Origin: Cryobacterium lactosi
Lineage (GTDB): Bacteria; Actinomycetota; Actinomycetes; Actinomycetales; Microbacteriaceae
Assembly: GCF_004403945.1 (NCBI RefSeq)
Contig: NZ_SOHM01000007.1
Span: 350,799 to 414,798, forward strand
DNA: 64,000 nucleotides
Reading direction: 5' to 3'
Made by a program: the position numbers and the translations under genes. Within the stretch, counting starts at the first letter, position 1, and every line of letters begins with the position of its first letter. Below are positions 9,578 to 18,881 of the stretch, piece after piece. The notes under the pieces were generated by a model. That model searched no databases. It worked only from the letters and a program-made list of their open reading frames with translations, and was not told where the DNA came from.

Positions 9578-10177
9578 CTACTTCTTGTTGACTGAGTCGT
9601 CGGTGCCGCCGCCGCCGACCACATCCGACGCGAATTCGCGCAGGTGGTCGACGAATCCGTAGGCCAGCGCCTCCTGGGCGGTGAACCAGTTGTCGCGGTC
9701 GTTGTCGATGAGGATCTGCTCGACCGACTTGCCGGTCTGCTCGGCGGTGAGTTCGGCCATGCGCTTCTTCATGTCGAGGATGACCTTGGCCTGGGTCTGG
9801 ATGTCGGCGGCCGTGCCACCGAATCCGCCGGACGGCTGGTGCAGCAGCACTCGCGCGTTCGGGGTGATGTAACGCTTGCCCTTGGTTCCGGAGGAGAGCA
9901 GGAACTGGCCCATCGAGGCGGCGAGGCCGATGCCCACCGTGACGACATCGTTCGGCACGAACTTCATCGTGTCGTAAATGGCCATACCCGCGGTGATCGA
10001 ACCACCGGGTGAGTTGATGTAGAGGAAGATGTCCCGCTGCGAGTCCTCTGCGGCCAACAGAAGGATCTTGGCACAGATCTCGTTGGCGTTGTCGTCCCGC
10101 ACTTCTGAGCCGAGCCAGATGATGCGGTCGCTGAGCAGTCGGTCAAAAACTCCGGGTGTAAGTGCCATTTCGGCCAT
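9578..10177 (-). CDS. clpP1: ATP-dependent Clp protease proteolytic subunit ClpP1
   Basis: First proteolytic subunit of the actinobacterial ClpP1P2 protease. Of 199 residues, the catalytic triad is S88 (GLAASMGQ), H113 (LLHQPSGG) and D162 (DNDRDNWF). The ATG at 10177 has CGGAG about 8 nt upstream; an ATG three codons later is an alternative. It is the first gene of a two-gene operon with clpP2 and is separated from the upstream tig gene by a clear terminator. Confidence 0.96.
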   Translation of the reverse strand: MAEMALTPGVFDRLLSDRIIWLGSEVRDDNANEICAKILLLAAEDSQRDIFLYINSPGGSITAGMAIYDTMKFVPNDVVTVGIGLAASMGQFLLSSGTKGKRYITPNARVLLHQPSGGFGGTAADIQTQAKVILDMKKRMAELTAEQTGKSVEQILIDNDRDNWFTAQEALAYGFVDHLREFASDVVGGGGTDDSVNKK

Positions 10178-10283
10178 GTCGCGCTCCGTTTCGCTTGTCG
10201 CTTCAGAATGAATCTATAGGGTCCAACGCACACAAAAGGCTCTGTTCGCCCTCGGCAGATTCACACGGTGTGCGGCCACGCAA

Positions 10284-10317
10284 AACGGGCCGGATGTCCA
10301 GAGACATCCGACCCGTT
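10284..10317 (-). terminator. Intrinsic terminator of tig
   Basis: Stem of 8 bp (CGGATGTC/GACATCCG) extended by 6 bp after a single C-A mismatch (AACGGG/CCCGTT), with a 4-nt loop. On the minus strand the stem ends in CCCGTTTTG, giving a short U-tract. It lies 24 nt after the tig stop and before the clpP1 promoter region. Confidence 0.8.
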
Positions 10318-10341
10318 AGCCAACGCCATCAGGCGTCGAGG

Positions 10342-11730
10342 TTACTTCTTGGCTGCAGCCTTCTTCTTGGGCTTGGCCTCGGCGGCCGGTGCCTCCTCGA
10401 CGGCGTCGTCGGAAGCTGCCTCGTCGGTGGCCTCATCCGCGGCCGGCTCGTCGTCGACGACGGCCGTGAACTCGGACAGGTCGACGGTGGCACCGTTGGA
10501 GTCGGTGACCAGGGCCTTACCCAGGGCGATGGCGAGGGCCTTGTTGCGGGCGACCTCGGCGACCATGGAGGGGATCTGGCCGTTGCCGGACAGGGCCTGA
10601 ACGAACTCGCTCGGGTCCATGCCGTACTGCGACGCACCCTGGATCAGGTACTGGGTGAGCTCGTCCTGGCTGACCTTGACCTTCTCGGCCTCCGCAATGG
10701 TGTCGAGGAGGATCTGCTGGCGGAAGGTCTTCTCGCTGGCTTCGGTGACCTCGGCGCGGTGGGTCTCGTCCTCGAGGCGGTTCTCGCCCTCGAGGTGACG
10801 GTGCACCTCGTCGGCGATGATCGCTTCGGGGATGGGGACCTCGACGGAGGAGAGCAGCTGCTCAATGAGCAGCTCGCGGGCCTGGTTGCCCTGGCCGAAG
10901 ACCTTGGAGCGGCCGACCTGAACCTTGAGGCTCTCGGTGAGCTCCGCGATCGTGTCGAACTCGCTGGCGATCTGAGCGAAGTCGTCGTCGGCGGTGGGAA
11001 GCTCGCGCTCCTTGACGGCGATGACGGTGACGGTGATCTCCGCGGTCTCGCCCTCGTGGTCTCCACCGAGCAGCTTGGAGGCGAAGGTGGTGGTCTCACC
11101 GGCGGTGAGGGATTCGAGGGCCTCGTCGATGCCCTCGATGAGGTCGCCGGAGCCGACCTCGTAAGAGATGCCGCTGGCGTTGTCGACCTCGACACCGTTG
11201 ACGGATGCGACGAGGTCGATCTGGGCGAAGTCGCCGGTGGTGGCGGGACGGTCGACCGTGATCAGCGTGCCGAACCGGCTGCGCAGGGTGTTGAGTTCCT
11301 CGGTGACCTCGTCGTCGGAGATCTCCACGGCGTCAACGGTGAGCTTGAGGCCCTCGTAGGCGGGCAGGTCGATCTCGGGGCGCACGTCGACCTCGATGGC
11401 CAGCAGCAGGTCTCCGGAGAAGTCCTTGTCGCTGGGCCATTCGACGATGTCGGCCTCGGGGCGGCCGAGCGGGCGCAGCTTGTGCTCGTCGACGGCCTTG
11501 CGGTAGAAACCGTCGAGGCTCTCGTTGACGGCGTGCTCCAGCACGGCGGACTTACCGACGCGCTGGTCGATGATGGGCGGCGGAACCTTGCCCTTGCGGA
11601 AGCCGGGGATGTTGATGTCCTCGGCAATGTGCCCGTAGGCGTGGGTGATGCTGGGCTTCAGCTCTTCCGGGGTCACCGAGATGGTGACCTTGGCGCGCGT
11701 GGGGCTCAGCTTTTCTACCGTGGACTTCAC
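10342..11730 (-). CDS. tig: Trigger factor, ribosome-associated chaperone / prolyl isomerase
   Basis: Binds nascent chains at the ribosome exit tunnel. The 462 residues comprise an N-terminal ribosome-binding domain containing the signature [12 protein letters not shown] (near residues 43-54), a central FKBP-type PPIase domain (from about [12 protein letters not shown]) and a C-terminal helical chaperone domain. The C-terminus is an acidic stretch followed by a Lys/Ala tail ([11 protein letters not shown]), as in other actinobacteria. The start is GTG with AGGAGA 8 nt upstream. tRNA-Pro lies just upstream on the same strand. Confidence 0.97.
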   Translation of the reverse strand: MKSTVEKLSPTRAKVTISVTPEELKPSITHAYGHIAEDINIPGFRKGKVPPPIIDQRVGKSAVLEHAVNESLDGFYRKAVDEHKLRPLGRPEADIVEWPSDKDFSGDLLLAIEVDVRPEIDLPAYEGLKLTVDAVEISDDEVTEELNTLRSRFGTLITVDRPATTGDFAQIDLVASVNGVEVDNASGISYEVGSGDLIEGIDEALESLTAGETTTFASKLLGGDHEGETAEITVTVIAVKERELPTADDDFAQIASEFDTIAELTESLKVQVGRSKVFGQGNQARELLIEQLLSSVEVPIPEAIIADEVHRHLEGENRLEDETHRAEVTEASEKTFRQQILLDTIAEAEKVKVSQDELTQYLIQGASQYGMDPSEFVQALSGNGQIPSMVAEVARNKALAIALGKALVTDSNGATVDLSEFTAVVDDEPAADEATDEAASDDAVEEAPAAEAKPKKKAAAKK

Positions 11731-11744
11731 GTTTAAATCTCCTG

Positions 11745-11770
11745 TGTTCGACAGATTATGTTCGACAGAT
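11745..11770 (-). repeat. Tandem 12-nt repeat in the tig leader
   Basis: TGTTCGACAGAT occurs twice (11745-11756 and 11759-11770 as read on the plus strand), separated by 2 nt, between tRNA-Pro and tig. The 14-nt period and position suggest a regulatory or processing element. On the minus strand a CATAAT hexamer spans the junction and could be a -10 box. The function is unknown. Confidence 0.5.
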
Positions 11771-11784
11771 GTGCAGGGGGGTGA

Positions 11785-11861
11785 TGGTCGGGGCGACAGG
11801 ATTCGAACCTGCGACCTCTCGGTCCCAAACCGAGCGCTCTACCAAGCTGAGCTACGCCCCG
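11785..11861 (-). tRNA. tRNA-Pro (anticodon TGG)
   Basis: On the minus strand all four stems can be drawn: acceptor CGGGGCG/CGCCCCG, D arm GCTC...GAGC, anticodon arm CTCGG-TTTGGGA-CCGAG (anticodon TGG) and T arm GCAGG-TTCGAAT-CCTGT. The discriminator is A and the 3' CCA is encoded. It lies 54 nt upstream of tig. Confidence 0.96.
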
Positions 11862-12077
11862 GGATTCATCTCACCCGTTGGGGCCACCAACTCGGCGCGC
11901 AGACTCACGCGACAGGCGGATTGACCTCCGTCAGTCTAGTGCACGAGCCGAAGCCCGGGGCATCCCTGGGGGTATTCCGGGCGCGTTCCGGGCCATCTGT
12001 GGGGCACTCGGGGGCACCGGGGGAAAACGCGCACCGAAACCTGTACTACGATATTCGAGTGCCACACACCGGCACAT

Positions 12078-12151
12078 GGGGATGTAGCTCAATGGTAGAG
12101 CCTCAGTTTTCCAAACTGATGGCGCGGGTTCGATTCCCGTCATCCCCTCCA
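12078..12151 (+). tRNA. tRNA-Gly (anticodon TCC)
   Basis: Acceptor GGGGATG/CATCCCC, anticodon loop TTTCCAA (anticodon TCC), T-loop TTCGATT, discriminator T and encoded CCA. A possible -10 box, TACGAT, is at 12047-12052. The last 12 nt overlap the 3' end of the convergent SDR gene. Confidence 0.96.
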
Positions 12152-13123
12152 AGAATCGTTGCGACTGCGCCCCGTGAAGTCGTAGTTGACGCCGGTCAGG
12201 CGTTCGCTCTGGGCCCAGAGCCGGAGCGCGTCGCCGGAATTCTCGGCGCGCTTGGAGCGTGTCACCGGGACCGGATGCCCGTGCTGCTGCCCGAACCCCT
12301 CCGGCCCTACGAACGAGTTGCCGGCCAAATCGGGCACGGTCGCGGCGAAGAGGGTGGGCAACGCGCCCCACCCGGCCGGCTGGGCCAACTCGCGAATGAG
12401 GGCCGCCGTCAACCGGCTGCGCCTGGTGGTGGCCTTCGAGCCGCGCATGGTCGGGCCCACGGTCTGCAGGTTGGTCAACGCGAAACCCGGATGCGCCGCC
12501 ATCGCCCGCAACGACAGCTTCGCCGCCGTCGCCTTGCGCTGCAGCTCGCTGGTGAACAGAAGGTTGGCCAGCTTGCTCTGCCCGTACGCCGGCCACGGTC
12601 GGTAACGCCGGGCTCCCATCAGGTCGTCGAAGTTCATCTTGCCGATCCGGTGCACGGTGGACGAGAGCGTGACCACGCGCGCATCCGGGGCGGCCAGAAG
12701 CAGCGGCAGCAACCGGCCAGTGAGTGCGAAGTGGCCCAGGTGGTTGGTGCCGAACTGCATCTCGAACCCGTCGGCCGTCTGCCGCTGGGGCAGGTTCATC
12801 ACGCCGGCGTTGTTCACCAGCAGGTCGAGGCGACCGGTCGCGGCGGTGAACTCGTCGGCGAAGGCAGCGATCGAGGCCAGGCTGGCGAGGTCGAGTACCC
12901 GCACCGTGAGGACCGCGTCCGGCAGGCCAGCCCGCATCCGTTCCACTGCCGCCGCTCCCCTGGCGGCGTCCCGCACGGCCAGGGTCACGGAGGCCCCATG
13001 CGCGGCCAATTGCGTCGCGGTCACGAAGCCCAACCCCGAGTTGGCGCCGGTCACCACGGCAGTCGTGCCGGTGAGGTCGGGGATCTCCTCTTCGGTCCAG
13101 CCGAACCCGAGTTTCGGTTCCAC
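12140..13123 (-). CDS. Short-chain dehydrogenase/reductase (retinol dehydrogenase-like)
   Basis: NAD(P)-dependent oxidoreductase of 327 residues. The cofactor loop is TGANSGLG, the NNAG motif is LLVNNAGVM, the catalytic serine region is VVTLSSTVH, and the active-site Tyr/Lys are in YGQSK. This layout is that of the large WW-oxidoreductase/retinol-dehydrogenase-like SDR group often annotated 'oxidoreductase' in actinobacteria; the substrate is unknown. The GTG start is 3 nt after the lactate dehydrogenase stop, so the two are probably cotranscribed. The last codons (NDSWRG and stop) are read from the acceptor/CCA end of tRNA-Gly on the opposite strand, which is unusual. Confidence 0.87.
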   Translation of the reverse strand: MEPKLGFGWTEEEIPDLTGTTAVVTGANSGLGFVTATQLAAHGASVTLAVRDAARGAAAVERMRAGLPDAVLTVRVLDLASLASIAAFADEFTAATGRLDLLVNNAGVMNLPQRQTADGFEMQFGTNHLGHFALTGRLLPLLLAAPDARVVTLSSTVHRIGKMNFDDLMGARRYRPWPAYGQSKLANLLFTSELQRKATAAKLSLRAMAAHPGFALTNLQTVGPTMRGSKATTRRSRLTAALIRELAQPAGWGALPTLFAATVPDLAGNSFVGPEGFGQQHGHPVPVTRSKRAENSGDALRLWAQSERLTGVNYDFTGRSRNDSWRG

Positions 13124-13126
13124 GGC

Positions 13127-14128
13127 TCAGGCCAGGCCGAGGGTGTCCAGCGAGGCGCGCAGGGTCGCGGCGGAGTGTTCGAAGAGGGCCTGCTCCTTGG
13201 CCGAGAACGGCACGTCGATGACGCGGGCGATGCCGCCGGCGTCGATGACGCTGGGCACCGACAGGGCCACCCCGCTCACGCCGCGGTAGTCGGTGAGCAC
13301 CGAACTGACCGGCAGGATGGCGCCCTCGTCGCGCAGTACAGCCTCCACGATCCGGGCACCGGACAGTCCGATCGCGTAGTTGGTGGCGCCCTTGCCCTCG
13401 ATCACCTTGTAGGCGGCGTTCTTGACCTCCTCGGCGATGGACTCGAATTCGGCCTCGGAGAACGGCACCGACCCGAGCGAGGCCGTGCCGCCGGAGCGGG
13501 CGGCTCCGGGCTCGCTGCGCGCGAGCATCCAGTCGGCCAGTGAGATCGGGCCGATCCGCGCCTGCGACCAGAGCGGGAACTCGGAGTCGCCGTGCTCGCC
13601 GACGATCAGGGCGTGCACATTGCTGATCGCCACCCCGACACGTTCCGAGAGCATCCAGCGCAGCCGGGAGGAGTCCAGCACGGTACCGGAGCCGAACACT
13701 CGCGCCGGCGGCAGGCCGCTGAACTGCTGGGCTGCGACGGCGAGCACGTCGACGGGGTTGGTGACCAGCACGAAGATGGCGTCCGGGGCCCGCTCGACGA
13801 GCTTGGGCATCAGGTCGCGAAGGATCTCCACGTTCACGCCGGCCATCTCGAGGCGGGACTGGCCGGGGTGCTGCCGGGCTCCGGCGGTGATCACGACCAC
13901 GTTGGCGCCACTGACCACGTCGAGATCGTCGCCGCCGGTGACCCTGGAGGCACCGGTGAACTGGGTGCCGTGGGCGAGGTCGAGCACCTCGGCGGCCACC
14001 TTGGCGGAATTGATGTCGTACAGGGCCACCTCACGGGCGGATTCCCGGATCAGGGCCGCATAGGCCAGGGAGGTTCCGACGGCACCGGCACCGACGATGG
14101 CCAGTTTGGAGTTCTCAATCACGCTCAT
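13127..14128 (-). CDS. ldh: L-lactate dehydrogenase
   Basis: NAD-dependent interconversion of pyruvate and L-lactate. The protein has 333 residues. The N-terminal Rossmann motif is AIVGAGAVGTSLAYA; the substrate-specificity loop contains AGARQHPGQSRLEM, where Gln in place of Arg and the following Arg are typical of LDH rather than malate dehydrogenase; the catalytic histidine is in GEHGDSEFPLWS. The start is placed at MSVIENSK; in-frame codons upstream (MEDTG) exist but add residues not typical of the family. It leads a probable two-gene unit with the downstream SDR. Confidence 0.93.
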   Translation of the reverse strand: MSVIENSKLAIVGAGAVGTSLAYAALIRESAREVALYDINSAKVAAEVLDLAHGTQFTGASRVTGGDDLDVVSGANVVVITAGARQHPGQSRLEMAGVNVEILRDLMPKLVERAPDAIFVLVTNPVDVLAVAAQQFSGLPPARVFGSGTVLDSSRLRWMLSERVGVAISNVHALIVGEHGDSEFPLWSQARIGPISLADWMLARSEPGAARSGGTASLGSVPFSEAEFESIAEEVKNAAYKVIEGKGATNYAIGLSGARIVEAVLRDEGAILPVSSVLTDYRGVSGVALSVPSVIDAGGIARVIDVPFSAKEQALFEHSAATLRASLDTLGLA

Positions 14129-14200
14129 GGTCCCAGTGTCCTCCATCGAGCCCGCACCCCGGCACTGTGCGGCGTGGCGGATGCGGGCCACTATGGCTGC

Positions 14201-14914
14201 ATGTCCGACGAGGAGCCGGCGCCGACAGCGCCGGGACCCGAGGTTCCCCCTTCGGTGCGCGCCCAGTTGCTCGCCACCGAGCACTGGAGCCTGCTGGCCT
14301 CCCGTAGCACCACCCAGGGCGAGGTCCTCACCCGCATCAGCATGTTCCTCTGCCTGGTATCGGCCGGCCTGGTGAGCCTGGCATTGGCCGGCCAGGCCAC
14401 CGATTTCGACGAAGGATTCCCCGGATTCGCGCTCACGGTGCTGAGCATCATCCTGCTGGTGGGCGTCCTCACCCAGGTGCGGGTGACCAACGTGAGCATG
14501 GAGGACCTGGCCTATGTGCTGGCGATGAACCGGTTGAGAGCGGCGTACGTCGACCTCGACCCGGGGGTAGCGGCCTACCTGATGGCGTCCCGATTCGACG
14601 ACATGCGCGGCGCCCAGACCACCTACTACTTCCTGGGCGGCCGGCCGCGGAACCTCAGCCAGATCCTGGGCAGCAGCATGGTGTTCATCATCGCGGTCAA
14701 CGCCACCCTGCTCGGCTTGCTGTTGGCCGGCAGCACCCTCGGGCTGGGCCTGCCGCTGGTGATCAGCGTTGCGGCCTCCGTCGTCGGCAGCTTGTGCTTC
14801 CTGGTCGGCTCGGTCGCGGTGGGCGGCAGTCGGTACCTGGGGCTCTGGCGGCGCTACACACCCCTGTTCCCCTCTCCCCCGGCCGACGCACCAGCCGCGG
14901 CACCGCCCGAATGA
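14201..14914 (+). CDS. Membrane protein of unknown function
   Basis: A 237-residue protein with about four hydrophobic segments: near residues 45-65 (FLCLVSAGLVSLALA), 75-95 (FALTVLSIILLVGVL), 165-185 (SMVFIIAVNATLLGLLL) and 190-215 (LPLVISVAASVVGSLCFLV), separated by a soluble central stretch. The C-terminus is Pro/Ala-rich. No enzymatic motif is visible and I do not recognise the family. It is divergent from ldh and convergent with the response regulator gene. The ATG at 14201 was chosen because upstream codons in this frame run antisense through ldh. Confidence 0.75.
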   Translation: MSDEEPAPTAPGPEVPPSVRAQLLATEHWSLLASRSTTQGEVLTRISMFLCLVSAGLVSLALAGQATDFDEGFPGFALTVLSIILLVGVLTQVRVTNVSMEDLAYVLAMNRLRAAYVDLDPGVAAYLMASRFDDMRGAQTTYYFLGGRPRNLSQILGSSMVFIIAVNATLLGLLLAGSTLGLGLPLVISVAASVVGSLCFLVGSVAVGGSRYLGLWRRYTPLFPSPPADAPAAAPPE

Positions 14915-14930
14915 GCCACGGGCGGGGCCG

Positions 14931-15605
14931 CTAGCCCTGCAGAAAGGCCAGAACCGCGAGCACCCGGCGGTGGTCGGACCCAGTGTCGTCGAGGCCGAGT
15001 TTGACGAAGATCGCGGTCACATTCTTTTCCACGGCCCCCACCCCGATGACGAGCCGTTCGGCGATGCCCACGTTGGTGCGGCCCTCCGCCATCAGCCCGA
15101 GCACGTCGCGCTCCCGCGGGGTGAGCGCCGCGAGCGGGTTGGTGCGCCGGGCCAGCAGTTCCCGCACCACCTGGGGGTCGAGCACCGTGCCGCCGGCGCT
15201 GACCCGGGCGACGGCGTCCTGCAACTCGTCGAGGGAGGCCACCCGATCCTTGAGCAAGTAACCCAGGCCGCCCTCGCCGGACGCGAGCAACTCCTGCACG
15301 TAGGTGCCCTCGACGTACTGGCTGAGCAGCAGGATGCCGATGCCCGGCAGCCGGCGGCGCAGTTCGATGGCGGCGCGCACACCCTCGTCGCGGAAAGTGG
15401 GGGGCATCCGCACGTCGAGCACCGCGAGGTCGGGCCGGAGGAGCTCCACCTCGGCGAGCAGTGTGTGCGCGTCGCCGTAGGCGGCGACGGTCTCGAAGCC
15501 CGCCTCGGCGAACAGTCGCACCAGGCCCTCACGCAGCAGCACCGAGTCCTCCGCAAGCACCAGTCGCAGGGGGACGTTCGGGTTGGGGCGCTCGAGTGTG
15601 CTCAC
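14931..15605 (-). CDS. Two-component response regulator, NarL/LuxR family
   Basis: A 224-residue DNA-binding response regulator. In the receiver domain, E19-D20 (LAEDS) form the acidic pocket and D64 (LAVLDVRMPP) is the phosphoacceptor; the C-terminal LuxR-type HTH runs from LTPRERDVLGLMAEG to VEKNVTAIFVKLGL. The start is GTG at 15605. It follows the sensor kinase gene by 20 nt, so the two form a cognate pair on one transcript. The targets are unknown. Confidence 0.92.
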   Translation of the reverse strand: MSTLERPNPNVPLRLVLAEDSVLLREGLVRLFAEAGFETVAAYGDAHTLLAEVELLRPDLAVLDVRMPPTFRDEGVRAAIELRRRLPGIGILLLSQYVEGTYVQELLASGEGGLGYLLKDRVASLDELQDAVARVSAGGTVLDPQVVRELLARRTNPLAALTPRERDVLGLMAEGRTNVGIAERLVIGVGAVEKNVTAIFVKLGLDDTGSDHRRVLAVLAFLQG

Positions 15606-15625
15606 CCGTTCAGGATAGGTCCCGA

Positions 15626-17245
15626 TCACACCGGAGCCACCGAGCTGCCTGCCACAGAACTGCCCAGGACGGTCACGACCGGGATGTGGGCGCCGATGGC
15701 CGTCGGGCCGCCCGCCGGGCTCCGCACCGACAGGATGCCGCGCAGGCCGCGCAGGCGTTCGTCGAGGCCGGCCAGGCCGTGGCCGTCTCGCAGCACGGCG
15801 CCGCCGTGGCCGTTGTCGATCACCCACAGGTCGAGCCAGGTGGAGTCGTCCTCCGGCACCCGGCGGAGTTCCAGGTGCAGCCGGATGCCGGTGGCGCCGG
15901 CGTGCTTGGCCACGTTGGTGAGCAGTTCGGCGGCGATGAAATAGGCGCTGCGCTCGATCTCCGAGGGCAGCCGGAGGTCGCGGTCCACCTGCAGTTCACG
16001 CTGCACTGGCACGGTGCTTCTGGCCGCGAGCGACTCGAGGGCCGCGATGAGGCCTCGGTCCTGCAGGATCGGCGGCACCAGCCCACGGGACAGCGCCCGC
16101 AGCTCCTCGAGGGTGTCACGGGCCTGCTCGCGGGCTTCACCGAGCAGCCGGCGGGCGGCATCCGGGTCGTCATCGAGCCGGCGTTCGGCGCTGGCGAGGT
16201 CCATCTGCAGTCGCACGAGGCGCTGCTGCGGGCCGTCGTGGATGTCGCGTTCGAGCCGGCGCAAGGACTGGTCCTCGGCCGACACCGCGGCGCCGCGGGA
16301 TGCGCTGAGGTCGGCGACCTCGCGCTGCAGGGCCTCGGACGACCACGCGCCCAGCATCACGACGGCGATGCCGTGGTGCATCATGACCAGCGCCCGGGTG
16401 AGGAACGGGAGGGTGAGCAGGAAGGCGAGGCCGAGTGCGGCGTTCACGATGTTCTCGGCGACCAGGTTCTGGGTGCTGCCCGGACCGTAGGCGCCGGTCC
16501 ACAGCCCGAAGAGCCCCACGGAGCCGCTGTCGGCCGGCAGAGTCCAGCTCCATAGCCAGTAGGTGAGCCCGCCGAGCGCGCCGGACACCCAGACGATGGT
16601 GAGCGACCAGGACACGAGGCCGACGATGAAGTTCACGACCATCCCGTGGAGCAGGTAGAGCCAGTAGTGCCCGGACACCAGCGGGCCGAGGATGGCGCGC
16701 AGCGGGGTGGCCGGCTCGCCCCGCGGAGTCCACTGCGGCGCGGTGATGCGGGGCCGGCCCGCCCAGTTCAGCCGGGTGAGCTCGACGACCCCGAAGCCGC
16801 GCGCGGCGTATAGGGCGGCCACCACGATGAACAGGCCCACAAACAGGGCGACCAGGCTCAGACCGGTGGAGAAGAGGGTCACGAGGACCGAGAAGGCGAC
16901 GACGATAACGGGCAGGGTCGGCAGCAGGAAGCCCAGTTCCCGCGGTGTTCTCGACCAGAGGCCGAGGTACCCGCGCCCTGCGCCCGACAGGCTGTCAGAT
17001 CCGTCCCCGGGCGCTCTGCTGGTGGGGCTGCCGGAGGTCAGGCCGGACGGCGCACTGTTGGACTGCCCCGTCGGAGTGCCGGTCGGAGTGGTGGATGGTT
17101 CGCTGGCGGGCTGCACGAAGCCCAGCGTGGCAGAGTTCAGGCGTTCGGTGTTGCCATCGGAGGTGCTGTCGGTGATGCTGTCGGGGGTGTCACCGGGGCC
17201 GGGACCGGCTGGGCTGTCGGCGGAGTTGAGGGTGTCGTTCGTCAT
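15626..17245 (-). CDS. Membrane sensor histidine kinase (HisKA_3 type)
   Basis: Sensor kinase of 539 residues paired with the downstream LuxR-type regulator. The N-terminal about 95 residues are low-complexity Ser/Thr/Pro/Gly; a membrane domain of several segments follows (for example TLPVIVVAFSVLVTLF and LLHGMVVNFIVGLVSW). The dimerisation helix carries the phosphorylated H336 in RDIHDGPQQRLV, and the HATPase_c domain ends with GHGLAGLDERLRGL. The ATG at 17245 was chosen because the frame upstream runs into amidohydrolase antisense sequence. The stimulus is unknown; NarL-pair kinases of this layout often sense envelope stress, which is only an analogy. Confidence 0.88.
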   Translation of the reverse strand: MTNDTLNSADSPAGPGPGDTPDSITDSTSDGNTERLNSATLGFVQPASEPSTTPTGTPTGQSNSAPSGLTSGSPTSRAPGDGSDSLSGAGRGYLGLWSRTPRELGFLLPTLPVIVVAFSVLVTLFSTGLSLVALFVGLFIVVAALYAARGFGVVELTRLNWAGRPRITAPQWTPRGEPATPLRAILGPLVSGHYWLYLLHGMVVNFIVGLVSWSLTIVWVSGALGGLTYWLWSWTLPADSGSVGLFGLWTGAYGPGSTQNLVAENIVNAALGLAFLLTLPFLTRALVMMHHGIAVVMLGAWSSEALQREVADLSASRGAAVSAEDQSLRRLERDIHDGPQQRLVRLQMDLASAERRLDDDPDAARRLLGEAREQARDTLEELRALSRGLVPPILQDRGLIAALESLAARSTVPVQRELQVDRDLRLPSEIERSAYFIAAELLTNVAKHAGATGIRLHLELRRVPEDDSTWLDLWVIDNGHGGAVLRDGHGLAGLDERLRGLRGILSVRSPAGGPTAIGAHIPVVTVLGSSVAGSSVAPV

Positions 17246-17343
17246 GGTTCCAGCGTGCCCGGCGACGCAGACGGCGCCTATCCCCCCAGCCGCCGGATCG
17301 GGTTGGGGGTTATCCCCCGCAGGCGCGTCACGCGTACGTCGCG

Positions 17344-17363
17344 GGGTCTCGACAGGCTCGACC
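17344..17363. repeat. Dispersed repeat of the TTCGACAGGCTC type, copy 1
   Basis: GGTCTCGACAGGCTCGACCA lies in the 145-nt gap between the kinase and amidohydrolase genes. It shares TCGACAGGCTC with the reverse complement of the element inside the DNA glycosylase gene at 20224-20246. Short repeats of this type are common in actinobacterial intergenic DNA. Confidence 0.55.
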
Positions 17364-17390
17364 AGCGCACCGGGGCCACCCGGGCGTGAC

Positions 17391-18881
17391 CTACAGCGTG
17401 TTGTGGGTGAACCGGCCGCCGAGTAACGTCGCGGCCACGGGCATGCGCCGCAGGTCGGCGACGGAGGCGACGAACGGGTCGATCTCGCAGACGGCCAGGT
17501 CGGCCGGCTGGCCCACGGCGATGCTGTGCCGGCCACGAGCCGACGCCGCCAGCGCAGCCTGCCGGGAGATTGCCTGGCCGGGGTGCCAGGCGGCACGGTC
17601 GCCGCGGCTGCGGCCCACCGCGGCGGAGATCGCCACCCACGGGTCGAGCGGGGCGACCGGCGCGTCGGAGCCGAGCGCCAGGTGCACGCCGGCGGCGAGC
17701 AGGTCGGCCAGTCTGAAGGCCCGGTCGGTGCGGCCGGCCCAGTACCGGTCGGCCACGTCGCGGTCGTCGAGGGCGTGTTCGGGCTGCACACTCGCGGTGA
17801 TGCCCAGCCTGGCGAACCGGGCCACATCGGCCTCGGTGAGCAGCTGGGCGTGTTCGATGCTGCCGGTGCAGCCCACGGCCTCGAAGGCGTCAAGGGCCAG
17901 GCTGTTCGCGTTGTCGCCGATGGCGTGCACGGCGGGGCGGATGCCCGCGGTGTGGGCCCGGCGCATATGCTCCACGAGTTCGTCGATGGGCACGGTCAGC
18001 ATGCCGCGGTCGTGCTCCCCGGAAAGCCCGGGATATGCGTCGAAGCAGTACGCGGTGCGGGTGTTCAGCGAGCCGTCGGTGATGACCTTGTACGGGCCGA
18101 CGGTGAGCAGTCCCCCGGTGCCGTCGATGATCTGGCCGCTGGTGAGGCCCTGTGCGATCGCGTCGTCGAGGTGGTGGGTGTACAGGCCGAAATCGACGCG
18201 CAGGGAATTCTGACCCGCGGACATCCGGCGGCGCCAGACGTCGAGATTCCAGGTCATTTCGAGGTCGACGATGCCCACCACTCCGCGAGCGGCGGCGGAC
18301 CGTGCGGCCTCGGCAGCCCAGGCGTCGAGGTCGGCGTCCGGCACGTTGTCGATGGCGCGTTCGACGGCGAAGGCGTCGTCCTCGCGCAGCAGCCCGGTCT
18401 GGTGGCCGGCGAAGCCGTAGACGGCCAGGGCGGCGGAGTTCAGCCAGCAGCTGTGCAGGTCGCCGCTGACCAGCACCACGGGTACCGGACCGGACGCCGC
18501 GTCGAGCAGGGTGCGGCTCGGGGCATCCGGCCAGAGGCCGTCACGAAAGCCGAAACCGACCAGCCGGTCCTGGTCTCCGGCCGTGGGCAGGGCCGCCAGT
18601 GCAGCCAGCCGTCCGGCCACCAGCTGGGCGGCGGCGTGCGCGCTGGTGGCCCCGGACACGTCGAGGCGCCGGGAGGTCTGCGCCCACTGGCTGAAATGCA
18701 CGTGGTTGTCCCAGAGCCCCGGGGTGATCCAGCGTTCGCGAAGGTCCACGGTCCGGATAGTCGGTGAGCGGCCGGTGTCGGCCGCGACGTAGCCGATCGA
18801 GGTGATCTGGCCGTCGTCGATCTGCACGTCGACGAGTTCGTCGCTGCCCGGCAGCCGGCCGTTGCGCAGCAGCAGGCTCAT
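17391..18881 (-). CDS. Amidohydrolase (YtcJ/N-acyl deacetylase-like)
   Basis: Metal-dependent hydrolase of 496 residues with the amidohydrolase family 3 layout: a small N-terminal beta-sandwich (residues 1-50), then the barrel starting at ITPGLWDNHVHF, where H60 and H62 are the first metal ligands. Later metal or substrate positions include VHAIGDNANSLAL and SIEHAQLL, and the catalytic aspartate region is LALGSDAPVAPLDPW. The substrate is unknown; relatives are often annotated as exoenzyme-regulatory or formamidase-like proteins. Its ATG overlaps the stop of the upstream PaiB-like gene (ATGA), so translation is coupled. Confidence 0.88.
   Translation of the reverse strand: MSLLLRNGRLPGSDELVDVQIDDGQITSIGYVAADTGRSPTIRTVDLRERWITPGLWDNHVHFSQWAQTSRRLDVSGATSAHAAAQLVAGRLAALAALPTAGDQDRLVGFGFRDGLWPDAPSRTLLDAASGPVPVVLVSGDLHSCWLNSAALAVYGFAGHQTGLLREDDAFAVERAIDNVPDADLDAWAAEAARSAAARGVVGIVDLEMTWNLDVWRRRMSAGQNSLRVDFGLYTHHLDDAIAQGLTSGQIIDGTGGLLTVGPYKVITDGSLNTRTAYCFDAYPGLSGEHDRGMLTVPIDELVEHMRRAHTAGIRPAVHAIGDNANSLALDAFEAVGCTGSIEHAQLLTEADVARFARLGITASVQPEHALDDRDVADRYWAGRTDRAFRLADLLAAGVHLALGSDAPVAPLDPWVAISAAVGRSRGDRAAWHPGQAISRQAALAASARGRHSIAVGQPADLAVCEIDPFVASVADLRRMPVAATLLGGRFTHNTL

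Noticed and set aside
10162..11736. Long plus-strand open frame opposite tig (about 520 codons)
   Set aside because: It lies wholly antisense to a well-supported gene, has a biased Leu/Val/Gly/Asp composition typical of reversed GC-rich codons, and has no recognisable domain.
11745..11770. LexA/SOS box in the tig leader
   Set aside because: The element has two direct TCGACAGAT copies, not the inverted TCGAAC-n4-GTTCGA pattern of actinobacterial SOS boxes.
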